From Clostridia bacterium (GTDB lineage: Bacteria; Bacillota; Clostridia; Christensenellales; CAG-314), in contig JAQVMT010000009.1 in assembly GCA_028703495.1 (NCBI GenBank), forward strand, positions 1 to 64,000: DNA of 64,000 bases. The letters are read 5' to 3'. The notes under the pieces are model-generated. The model did no database searches. It saw only the letters and a program-made list of their open reading frames with translations, and was not told the origin of the DNA. Below are positions 55,577 to 63,163 of this stretch, in pieces. The position numbers and the translations under genes are program-made. Position 1 is the stretch's first letter. Each line of letters begins with the position of its first letter.

Positions 55577-56992
55577 ATGGATATAATCGAGGACATTAAT
55601 TGCGTTTTAAACGAGTCTAAGCGCAGAAGTGACTTGAAGCTTAACAGCTACAACAAGCGCAAGACGCATAAGAAGCAGATGGCTTTTCATAAGTGCAAAG
55701 CCAAAAACAGGTGGGTTTTCGGCGGTAACCGAAGCGGTAAAACCGAGTGCGGCGCAGTGGAAACCGTTTGGCGTGCTTTGGGAATACACCCCTATCAAAA
55801 GAATGAGAGGGATACTATCGGTTGGGTGGTGTCGTTGAGTATGCAGGTGCAAAGGGATGTGGCGCAAAAATCCGTTTTGAAGTATCTCGACAAGAGCAAG
55901 ATTGATCGCATCGTGATGCTTTCGGGAAGTAAGGACAGCTTCGAATACGGCGTAATTGACTACATAATGGTAAGAAACGTCTTTGGCGGCTTGTCCAAAA
56001 TCGGGTTTAAGTCCTGTGAGGCTTCGAGGGAGAAATTTCAAGGTACGTCGTTGGATTACGTTTGGTTTGACGAGGAGCCGCCCTACGACATCTACGCCGA
56101 GTGCAAAATGCGCGTTATGGACAGAGGCGGTGTTATTTTCGGGACTATGACTCCGTTAAAGGGCTTAAGCTGGGTGTACGAAACCATCTACCTCAACAAG
56201 AACAACGACAAAAACGTGTGGTATATCTTTATGGAGTGGGCGGATAATCCATATCTTCCTAAAAAAGAGGTGGACGAGCTCACCGCCTCGATGAGCCAAG
56301 ACGAGCTTACTTCACGAAGGTACGGCAGATTTCAAAGCTCCTCCGGCTTGGTGTATACCGAGTTTGACGAGAGCATTCACGTCGTCGACCCTTTTACCGT
56401 GCCTTTAGACTGGCAGGACAAGATCTCCATCGATCCCGGCTTAAGCAATCCGCTTTCCGCGCATTGGTACGTGGTAGACTTCGACGGAAACGTCTATGTC
56501 ATCGCCGAACACTACGAAGCCAAAAGGGACGTGGCTTATCACGCCGAACGCATAAAAGCCATTTCGGACAGCCTTCAATGGCACAGGGAGTGCAACGGCA
56601 ACGTCTACGGGCTGATCGACTCCGCCGCCAACCAACGCACCTTGGGTTCGGTGAAGTCCGTTGCAGAGCTTTTTTACGAGAACGGCATTACAGTCAATTC
56701 TAAGGTCGATAAAGACGTCTTTACGGGCATTAACCGCGTAAAAGCCTACCTAAAAAACGCCGACGGCAAAAGCAGACTCTTTATCTTCCGCAACTGCGTC
56801 AACCTCATTCGGGAGTTTAAATGCTATCGATGGGGCGACGGTGAATCCCCCCGAAAAATCGACGACCACGCCTTGGACGAGCTGCGTTACTATATCTGTT
56901 CACGCCCGGAAAGCCCTAAAACCATAGTTCAAAAGAGCGGAATTCAAAAGGATAAGGAACGTTTGAGCAAACGCCTGAAAAGATTGTATTAA
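55577..56992 (+). CDS. Phage terminase large subunit
   Basis: 471 residues. It is the ATPase/nuclease motor that packages phage DNA into proheads. The Walker A motif 'GGNRSGKT' (49-56) and Walker B 'LDYVWFDEE' (near 160) are intact. The C-terminal RNase H-like nuclease keeps its acidic residues: 'ISIDPGLSN' (near 283), 'GLIDSAANQ' (near 348) and 'DDHALDELRY' (near 440). The ribosome site (AGGG close to the ATG) is weak. It is the first gene of a + strand head module and is followed by a 430-bp gap, which is unusual for phage gene clusters. Confidence 0.93.
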   Translation: MDIIEDINCVLNESKRRSDLKLNSYNKRKTHKKQMAFHKCKAKNRWVFGGNRSGKTECGAVETVWRALGIHPYQKNERDTIGWVVSLSMQVQRDVAQKSVLKYLDKSKIDRIVMLSGSKDSFEYGVIDYIMVRNVFGGLSKIGFKSCEASREKFQGTSLDYVWFDEEPPYDIYAECKMRVMDRGGVIFGTMTPLKGLSWVYETIYLNKNNDKNVWYIFMEWADNPYLPKKEVDELTASMSQDELTSRRYGRFQSSSGLVYTEFDESIHVVDPFTVPLDWQDKISIDPGLSNPLSAHWYVVDFDGNVYVIAEHYEAKRDVAYHAERIKAISDSLQWHRECNGNVYGLIDSAANQRTLGSVKSVAELFYENGITVNSKVDKDVFTGINRVKAYLKNADGKSRLFIFRNCVNLIREFKCYRWGDGESPRKIDDHALDELRYYICSRPESPKTIVQKSGIQKDKERLSKRLKRLY

Positions 56993-57422
56993 CACAGCGG
57001 AGCAGTGTATTCGACAGGAGCGCACCTCCTTTTCTACGAGACTTATTTCGTGCGTTTGTGCGGCGCAAAAATGTACGATATGTAAATTAAATCTATCCCC
57101 TGCCTTGCTTTTAGGTCTGTTCGGACGAGAAATCGCGCACTTATTCTTTTTGATGAGGATATTAATGGTATTTCCCATAGCCCTTTATTGGATTTCGCGT
57201 TCGATTTGTTCGGGCGAACACACGGGTTCGCCCCTACATTAGAACATATTAGGGAGGTCAACCCGACCACGAAGCGTGAATACCATAATCGCAGCAGTCC
57301 AACAACAGAACCTATTAGGGAGGTCAGCCTGAAAAATCAGTGCGCGTTTGCTCTGTTCGGGCGAACATACGGGTTCGCCCCTACAATTAATGTGGTTTTT
57401 GTGACGGAGGTCATGTAATAAA
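56993..57422. other. Gap after TerL with two palindromic host-type repeats
   Basis: It contains GGGCGAAC-loop-GTTCGCCC elements at 57212-57238 and 57359-57385 and a repeated ATTAGGGAGGTCA block (about 57248 and 57314). No promoter or gene is evident. GGAGG at 57406 is followed by ATG-TAA and then by the ATG of the next gene. Confidence 0.7.
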
Positions 57423-57710
57423 ATGATGGAAGTAAATATAAGTCGGCTGTTGAGCCTTTTGTACAAAAAAGCCAAAGGCTATAACGCCAAGGAAATAAGC
57501 GAGGAGTACGCAGCAGGCGAGAACGGAGAGATGATTCTTTGCAAAAAACGCGTTGCCACAAAGCACTTTCCGCCCGATATCTCCGCCCTTAAATATATCA
57601 TGGAGCTTAACGGCAATACCGACCTTTCCAAGCTTTCCGACGAGGAACTTAAACAAGAGAAGATAAGACTCCTCGAGCTGTTGAAAAACGATTTGGGCAA
57701 AGGGGATTGA
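57423..57710 (+). CDS. Small terminase-like protein
   Basis: 95 residues; GGAGG 12 nt upstream. The centre 'GEMILCKKRVATKHFPPDISALKYIMEL' (quoted in part) resembles the segment 'K.v..k..pPD..A..f.L' found in phage small terminase subunits, and the C-terminus is a short charged helix. The order TerL then TerS is unusual, so the call is tentative. The last 31 codons and the following sequence are repeated directly downstream. Confidence 0.5.
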   Translation: MMEVNISRLLSLLYKKAKGYNAKEISEEYAAGENGEMILCKKRVATKHFPPDISALKYIMELNGNTDLSKLSDEELKQEKIRLLELLKNDLGKGD

Positions 57711-57894
57711 TGCGCATATCGGGAATCGATTTGCGAGTACACTCGCGGAGTTTTATACCGACCTTTCCAAGCTTTCCGACGAGGAACTTAAACAAGAGAA
57801 GATAAGACTCCTCGAGCTGTTAAAACGATTTATGCAAAGGGGATTGACACGCATATCGGGAATCGATATTGCCGAGTATGCTTTTCGGAGTTAA
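57617..57894. repeat. Two-copy 139-bp tandem repeat of a gene 3' end
   Basis: The block TACCGACCTTTCCAAGCTTT... runs from 57617 (inside the 57423-57710 gene) and again from 57756. The copies are highly similar for about 130 bp; the second lacks the gene's upstream part and is not translated in frame from any start I can see. It fills most of the gap to the portal gene. Confidence 0.9.
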
Positions 57895-58036
57895 TAATTG
57901 GCGCGTATAAAGGCGCATTCAACTAGTTAGCAAGACACGCGATTACATAAGGTTCAGGAACGCAAGATATCGAGATGCCGTATCACGGACAAAGGCAAAT
58001 AGCCATTGATACTTGCAAATAGCCAAGGAGGATACA

Positions 58037-59869
58037 ATGAGCGCGAAAAAGAATGAAAAAAGGCCTGCTTTTAGAGAGGACATCGTTCAGGAATTGAAGA
58101 ACGATTTTGCCAAAAGGCAGAAGCAAAGGAGAGGGTACGAGCTTCAGTGGTTACTCAATATGAATTTTCTCAACGGCAATCAGTACTGCGACGTCTTTCG
58201 CGACGGAATAGTCGATTTGGACAAGGCGTTTTACTGGCAGCAAAGAGAGGTTTACAACCATATCGCACCTATCGTGGAAACACGTTTGGCAAAGCTTCAA
58301 AGAGTCAAGCCTCGGCTGGTCATTCGTCCCTTCGACGACAGCAAACGGAGCGTTTATTCGGCGAACGCGTCCGAAGGAGTGCTTCAAAGCTATTTCGAGA
58401 AACTCAATATGGACAGCCAAATCGCCGATGCCAATGCTTGGTGCGAAACCGCCGGCACGGTGTTTTATAAAATCGTGTGGTCGCCGAGTAAGGGAAGATA
58501 TCTGGGCGACAAGGACGATAAGCCTGTATTTGAGGGCGAACCTGCAATCAGCGTTTGTCCGCCCTTCGAGCTTTACCCCGATTCCGATGCTACCGAAAAG
58601 GTTGAGGACTGCAGAAGCATCATTCACGCAAGAGCTATGGCAACGGCGGAAATATTCAACAAGTTCGGAGTCAACGTCGAAAGAGAGGAAATTACCGACT
58701 TTTACAACGGTTCGCCCTTCAATAACGGCAGGGCAGTTGAGGACGATACGCCTTACGCTATGGTTTTGGAGAAATTCCAAAAGCCCTCGGAGGACTGCCC
58801 GAACGGTTTGCACGTTATTGTAGCAGGCGACAAGCTTGTGCATTATTCGGAGCTGCCATACATAAACGGCGATGAGCAAACCCGCGGTTATCCCTTTGTC
58901 AAACAGGAAGCCGTCAAGGTTTCGGGCTGTTTTTGGGGCAAAAGCATTATCGAAAGGCTTATTCCTTTGCAGAGGGCGTATAACGCGCTCAAAAACCGCA
59001 AGTATGAGTACCTCAACCGTTTGAGCATAGGCGTGCTTGCGGTCGAGGACGGCTCTGTAGACGTGGATAGCTTGGAGCAGGAAGGATTGCAACCGGGTAA
59101 GATTTTGACCTATAGACAGGGCTGCACTCCACCCGGCTATATGAGCAACGCCATTCTCCCGATGCCGTTTTTCGATGAGGAGGAAAGACTCAAGTCGGAG
59201 TTTGTTACCATCTCTGGCGTAAGCGATGTTATGAGAAGCGGTACTATTCCCAAGGTAACAAGCGGTTCTGCGATCAGCTTGCTTATAGAGCAGGATGACT
59301 ATAGAATGGCTTCCACCTTCGAACAGGCAAGAAACGCCATTGTCGCCGTGGCTAAGCAGCTGCTGCGCGTTGTCAAGCAGTTTGCCTGCGTTCCGCGCAA
59401 TTACAGGGTGGTTCGAAACGGCAACAGTGTGGTCTTTAGCCTTGCGGGTAAGGATATCGAGTCTGACGATGTGGTGTTCGAAACCGACAACGACCTCAAT
59501 TCCTCGCTTGCTTCGCGCAGAGAGCTGATCATGAAGATGTACGCATTGGGAATGTTCAATAACTCCGAAGGAAGAATCGATGAGAGTTGTCGGAACAAAC
59601 TTCTCGAGCTTATGGGCTTGAGCGGCTTTACCGATAACGAAAAGGCGAGCAACGGCTCCGCCAAAAACGGTATCGAGGGCAACGCCTTCGCGCAAGAAAG
59701 AAAAGGCGACGCAAAGGGCGCGAGCAACCTAAACACCGACGATGGAATCGAACGGAAAACCGCTTCCGCAGACGCGAATGCGGCATCCGACGAGAATAAA
59801 AAGCAACAAGCATCTATTTATGGCAAGGATCCAAAAGATCCGAAAGCAATCAAAAGGAGGTCTTTATGA
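58037..59869 (+). CDS. Phage portal protein (P22-like)
   Basis: 610 residues from ATG 58037 (AAGGAGGA 4 nt upstream). The portal forms the dodecameric ring at the capsid vertex through which DNA is packaged. Typical features: N-terminal 'RGYELQWLLNMNFLNGNQYC' and 'ETRLAKLQRVKPRLVIRP', central 'GCFWGKSIIERLIPLQRAYNALKNRKYEYLNRL' (quoted in part), and late 'SGVSDVMRSG.IPKVTSGSAISLLIEQDD'. The C-terminal 60 residues are polar and Lys/Ala-rich. A 514-codon ORF on the opposite strand is a shadow. Its end overlaps the next gene by 4 nt (ATGA). Confidence 0.9.
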   Translation: MSAKKNEKRPAFREDIVQELKNDFAKRQKQRRGYELQWLLNMNFLNGNQYCDVFRDGIVDLDKAFYWQQREVYNHIAPIVETRLAKLQRVKPRLVIRPFDDSKRSVYSANASEGVLQSYFEKLNMDSQIADANAWCETAGTVFYKIVWSPSKGRYLGDKDDKPVFEGEPAISVCPPFELYPDSDATEKVEDCRSIIHARAMATAEIFNKFGVNVEREEITDFYNGSPFNNGRAVEDDTPYAMVLEKFQKPSEDCPNGLHVIVAGDKLVHYSELPYINGDEQTRGYPFVKQEAVKVSGCFWGKSIIERLIPLQRAYNALKNRKYEYLNRLSIGVLAVEDGSVDVDSLEQEGLQPGKILTYRQGCTPPGYMSNAILPMPFFDEEERLKSEFVTISGVSDVMRSGTIPKVTSGSAISLLIEQDDYRMASTFEQARNAIVAVAKQLLRVVKQFACVPRNYRVVRNGNSVVFSLAGKDIESDDVVFETDNDLNSSLASRRELIMKMYALGMFNNSEGRIDESCRNKLLELMGLSGFTDNEKASNGSAKNGIEGNAFAQERKGDAKGASNLNTDDGIERKTASADANAASDENKKQQASIYGKDPKDPKAIKRRSL

Positions 59870-60450
59870 AGAATAACACCTTTGCAGACAATATTCAGCT
59901 TCTTAACGCTTATAACAGCTTGAGAAGCGAATACACAAGAAAATGTCAACTCATCGGGGAATTGGAAAAAAAGCTTAGCGAGCTTGTTCCCGACTTTGCG
60001 ACCGATCAAACGTCAGCCAAACAAAGCGATATGGCAAATAACGCTCTTGGCGCGCGCGAAACGAACGCAGTCGCGAAAACAAGCCTCGAGACTTCTCCGA
60101 GCCTACCCGAAAACGCGTACATAAAGGCGGACTCCGCTTCGGAACAATCCGCCGACGGGAACTTAGCGCAGATTGAGCAACAAACGGAAGAAACGAACGA
60201 TTACACCGAGGACAAGAGTATCGCGCTGATAAAGGCTGCGGTAGCCGATGCCAAAAACGGAGCGGCGGTAATGGAGCTTGTCAACGGCGTTTTGCGCGCC
60301 TACGTTGAGGAAATTGCGAGTAAGAACCCTCCGCGTACCATATCGGGTACAGCCGCTGGCTTCGCCCTTACGCCCAAAAGCAAGCCCAAGTCGCTTAGCG
60401 AGTTGAGCGACGTTGCCGAGGAGTACTTCAAAGCCCTAAGCCGTCGTTAA
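59866..60450 (+). CDS. Putative phage scaffold protein
   Basis: 194 residues; AAAGGAGGT lies inside the portal gene end. It is mostly helical and polar: an N-terminal coiled-coil-like segment ('YNSLRSEYTRKCQLIGELEKKLSEL'), a long disordered Ser/Ala/Glu region, and a C-terminal helix. Position between portal and capsid and this composition fit a scaffold, but no family motif is visible. Its stop region is followed by degenerate repeats. Confidence 0.5.
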   Translation: MKNNTFADNIQLLNAYNSLRSEYTRKCQLIGELEKKLSELVPDFATDQTSAKQSDMANNALGARETNAVAKTSLETSPSLPENAYIKADSASEQSADGNLAQIEQQTEETNDYTEDKSIALIKAAVADAKNGAAVMELVNGVLRAYVEEIASKNPPRTISGTAAGFALTPKSKPKSLSELSDVAEEYFKALSRR

Positions 60451-60453
60451 GTC

Positions 60454-60590
60454 TAAGCCGAACCACATTGGAAAAAACGACGTTTGGACGAAGCGTATTG
60501 AAGGCAATACTTGTTAAGCCTAAGCCGAACAACATAACGACGTTTAGACGAGGTTATCAAAGGCAAACCACGGATTGTAAAAGCAATGCC
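60454..60590. repeat. Degenerate 67-bp tandem repeat
   Basis: TAAGCCGAACmACATw..ACGACGTTTrGACGA appears at 60454 and 60521 between the scaffold-like and capsid genes; CCCTAAGCCG at the scaffold gene end is a further partial copy. Confidence 0.6.
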
Positions 60591-60643
60591 GATAAGTCCT
60601 TCGATGCATTGTCGAACGTACAAAGTAAAAGGAGTAAAGAATT

Positions 60644-61798
60644 ATGGTAACTTTATCAACCGCCGATAAGGCGTTAAAAGATCTGTATCTGGAGGTCGTT
60701 TCCGACCAACTCAATTCGGGGATCAATCCCTTCTATAAAAAAATACTCAAAACCACGCGCGACGTGTACGGCAATTCCATCAAAAAGCTTGTTCCTTACG
60801 GCTTGAACGGCGGTATCGGTGCAGGAACCGAAAGCGGTAACCTACCCGCCGCGTCCGGAAACAAGTACGCGCAATTCCAGCTCACACTCAAAAACCTCTA
60901 TGGTCAAATCGAGATTTCGGATAAGGCTATCAGAGCTTCCGAGCATTCGGAGGGCGCGTTCGTAAACCTTCTCAACGCAGAAATGGAGGGACTTATCAAG
61001 GCAAGCCGACTCAACTTCGCAAGAATGCTGTTCGGCGACGGAAGCGGAAAGCTTGCAGACGTTTCCTCTGTATCCAACAGCGTAGTAACGGTTTCGAGTA
61101 CGCGCAACTTCGACGTGGGTATGGTCGTGGACTTCTACGACGGCGACACCTTGACTATCGGCGGCTTGACTATTATCGGCATCGATAAGACCAACTCCAC
61201 AATCACCATGAGCGCAACGCCCACAGGCGTAACTTCGGATGACGATGTTTTCGTTCAGGGCTCGAAGGGCTTGGAAATTACCGGCTTGGGTGCGATTTTT
61301 GCAACAGGCGGCACTCTCTACGGGTTGAGCAAAACCGATAACGCTTGGTTGAAGCCCCTGAGTTATATAGCTGCCAACAGTACCCTTACAGAAGCTGCGG
61401 TATTAAAGGCTCTCGATGATATGGACGAGGCGGCGGGCAGTCAAGCCGACATAATTATCACTACCCATGCCGTGCGGAGAGCATTGGTTAAGCTGTTGAT
61501 GACCTCCAGCCGTCAGGTAAATACGGTGGAGCTTGAGGGCGGCTATACCTCGGTCAGCTACAACGGAATTCCCGTAATCGCCGACAGATTCTGCCCCGAC
61601 GGATATATGTATCTGCTTAACACCAACGACTTTAATCTGCACCAGCTTTGCGATTGGAGATGGTTGGAGGGCGAAAACGGTCGCGTAATCAAGCAAACTA
61701 CGGGCAAAGCCGTGTATACCGCGACCTTGGTTAAGTACGCCGACCTCATTTGCAACAAGCCCTGCGGACAGGCAGTCATCACGGGCATAACTCAATAA
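60644..61798 (+). CDS. Phage major capsid protein, probable HK97 fold
   Basis: 384 residues; AAAGGAG 9 nt upstream. Order and sequence fit a capsid protein: 'DVYGNSIKKLVPYGLNGGIG', 'FQLTLKNLYGQIEISDKAIRASE' (quoted in part), an Ig-like insertion at about 150-200 ('NFDVGMVVDFYDGDTLTIGG'), and late 'ADIIITTHAVRRALVKLL', 'YNGIPVIADRFCP'. It would form the icosahedral shell. The 3' end is duplicated as a 39-bp repeat. Confidence 0.85.
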   Translation: MVTLSTADKALKDLYLEVVSDQLNSGINPFYKKILKTTRDVYGNSIKKLVPYGLNGGIGAGTESGNLPAASGNKYAQFQLTLKNLYGQIEISDKAIRASEHSEGAFVNLLNAEMEGLIKASRLNFARMLFGDGSGKLADVSSVSNSVVTVSSTRNFDVGMVVDFYDGDTLTIGGLTIIGIDKTNSTITMSATPTGVTSDDDVFVQGSKGLEITGLGAIFATGGTLYGLSKTDNAWLKPLSYIAANSTLTEAAVLKALDDMDEAAGSQADIIITTHAVRRALVKLLMTSSRQVNTVELEGGYTSVSYNGIPVIADRFCPDGYMYLLNTNDFNLHQLCDWRWLEGENGRVIKQTTGKAVYTATLVKYADLICNKPCGQAVITGITQ

Positions 61799-61840
61799 GC
61801 CTGCGGACAGGCAGTTATCACGGGCATAACTCAATAAGCC
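61761..61840. repeat. 39-bp tandem copy of capsid 3' end
   Basis: CCTGCGGACAGGCAGTcATC... followed by ACGGGCATAACTCAATAAG occurs at 61761 and 61800 with one base change; the second copy starts directly at the stop codon of the first. Confidence 0.92.
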
Positions 61841-62300
61841 ATATGCCGCTACGCTATGCCTACCGTTTTATTGCGGTTTATTGTGGGATATAATCGCTGC
61901 CGTAAACCGACCACGGTAAGTCCTTTTGCCGCTAGTCTTGTGTTGCGGTCGAGCGAGTAGTTTGTAAAAGAATTATTAGTAAAAGACTGCGCAAACGTAT
62001 TCATATAATTTTCTCATTTCCTTTTGCGGAAGGGGCTTGTCCCTTTCCGCCTTTGGAGGACGAAGTGAAGTGCGATTTAAGATCGACATTGCTGCGTTTG
62101 TATTTGCATTATTAAAACTGCATGTGCAGTTACGGAATGCTTATTACGGCTTGGAAACACAGTCCGACAACAAAGCAATTAGATCGGGTTGGAAATACCA
62201 TCCGACAACAAAGCAATTAGATCGGGTTGGAAGCGTAGTCTGCAATACAGCAACAAGGTAGGGCGTTTAGCTTATAATTTGCCGAAACGAGGTGTTAAAC
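61841..62300. other. Gap between capsid and connector-like genes
   Basis: No supported gene. It holds a 38-bp tandem repeat (TCCGACAACAAAGCAATTAG at 62163 and 62201, plus a degenerate third copy near 62239) just before the next ribosome site. Confidence 0.75.
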
Positions 62301-62876
62301 ATGATACTTAAAGATGTAATAGAGCTTAGTGCGGTCTTTTGCAACCGAACCAAGCTGATGGAAACGGGAGTCTTCTTGCAGACCTCCAGTAACGCGTTGG
62401 TTGCCGATGTATTGAATTCGGATGCCGACCTTGGTAGACTAATAGAGTGCGCAAATATCATTTTGCGAGAAATGGCAAGCGATTATCTTCCTCTGGAGGT
62501 GAGTGAGGAGGTGTCCGCAACAAATGGCGTGATCTACTTCTCCGCTCTATCCAAAAACATTTATGAGCCTTTGAAGCTCGAAAAGAACGGCATCGGCGCA
62601 CCATATAAGGTGTACGGCGATTGCATTAAGGCGCAAAGCGGCGATTATACCTTGAGCTACCTCTATTTGCCGTCCAACAAAAGCCTTTTCGATACGGTCG
62701 ATTGCAGCGTCAAGGCATCGGATCGCCTGATCGCGTACGGCACGGCTGCGGAGTATTTTACGCAGAACGGTCTTTACGAGGAAGCCAAGCTGTTCGATAA
62801 GCGTTACAAGGAAGGCTTGCTTAATTGCTCCCGCTACCGCAGATCGCAAAGATTGCCGCAAATGCGATGGATATAG
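62301..62876 (+). CDS. Probable head-tail connector protein
   Basis: 191 residues from ATG 62301 (GAGGTG 6 nt upstream); the GTG at 62292 is part of that site. Mixed helix/strand protein with 'LIECANIILREMASDYLPLEVSEEV' near the start and 'LIAYGTAAEYFTQNGLYEEAKLFDKRYKEGL' (quoted in part) near the end. The ending 'A.EYf...g.y.eA..wd.ry...l' is common in phage head-completion or adaptor proteins. Position after the capsid supports this; the family is not certain. Confidence 0.6.
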   Translation: MILKDVIELSAVFCNRTKLMETGVFLQTSSNALVADVLNSDADLGRLIECANIILREMASDYLPLEVSEEVSATNGVIYFSALSKNIYEPLKLEKNGIGAPYKVYGDCIKAQSGDYTLSYLYLPSNKSLFDTVDCSVKASDRLIAYGTAAEYFTQNGLYEEAKLFDKRYKEGLLNCSRYRRSQRLPQMRWI

Positions 62877-63163
62877 GTTTATGTAAAGTCCATAGCACAC
62901 GGGCGGAACGCATCGACTTTTTGCCGCAATTAATTTTTCGGGTAAGAATTTTGCGCTTGTCGTAACGGATTAATCCGGTAAAGAATATTGTGCTTGTCGT
63001 AACGGCTTTTGTGCGTTTTGATTATCGCCTTTGCCCTAACGGTTTTGCAGAGAAGAACTGTCCTTGATGCTACCGTGGCAAAAGCGTGCAATTTAAGACG
63101 ATTTTCGAATTCGCGCCGTGAGTGGGTTTTATTGCCGAGGATTATATACTATAAGGAGGGCGT
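62877..63163. other. Gap with degenerate repeats
   Basis: GTAAaGAATaTTGTGCTTGTCGTAACGG-type blocks recur near 62941 and 62979. No gene is visible. Confidence 0.5.

Noticed and set aside
58151-59695. 514-codon ORF on the minus strand
   Set aside because: It lies wholly antisense to the portal gene, which has a ribosome site and family motifs; a shadow of codon bias.
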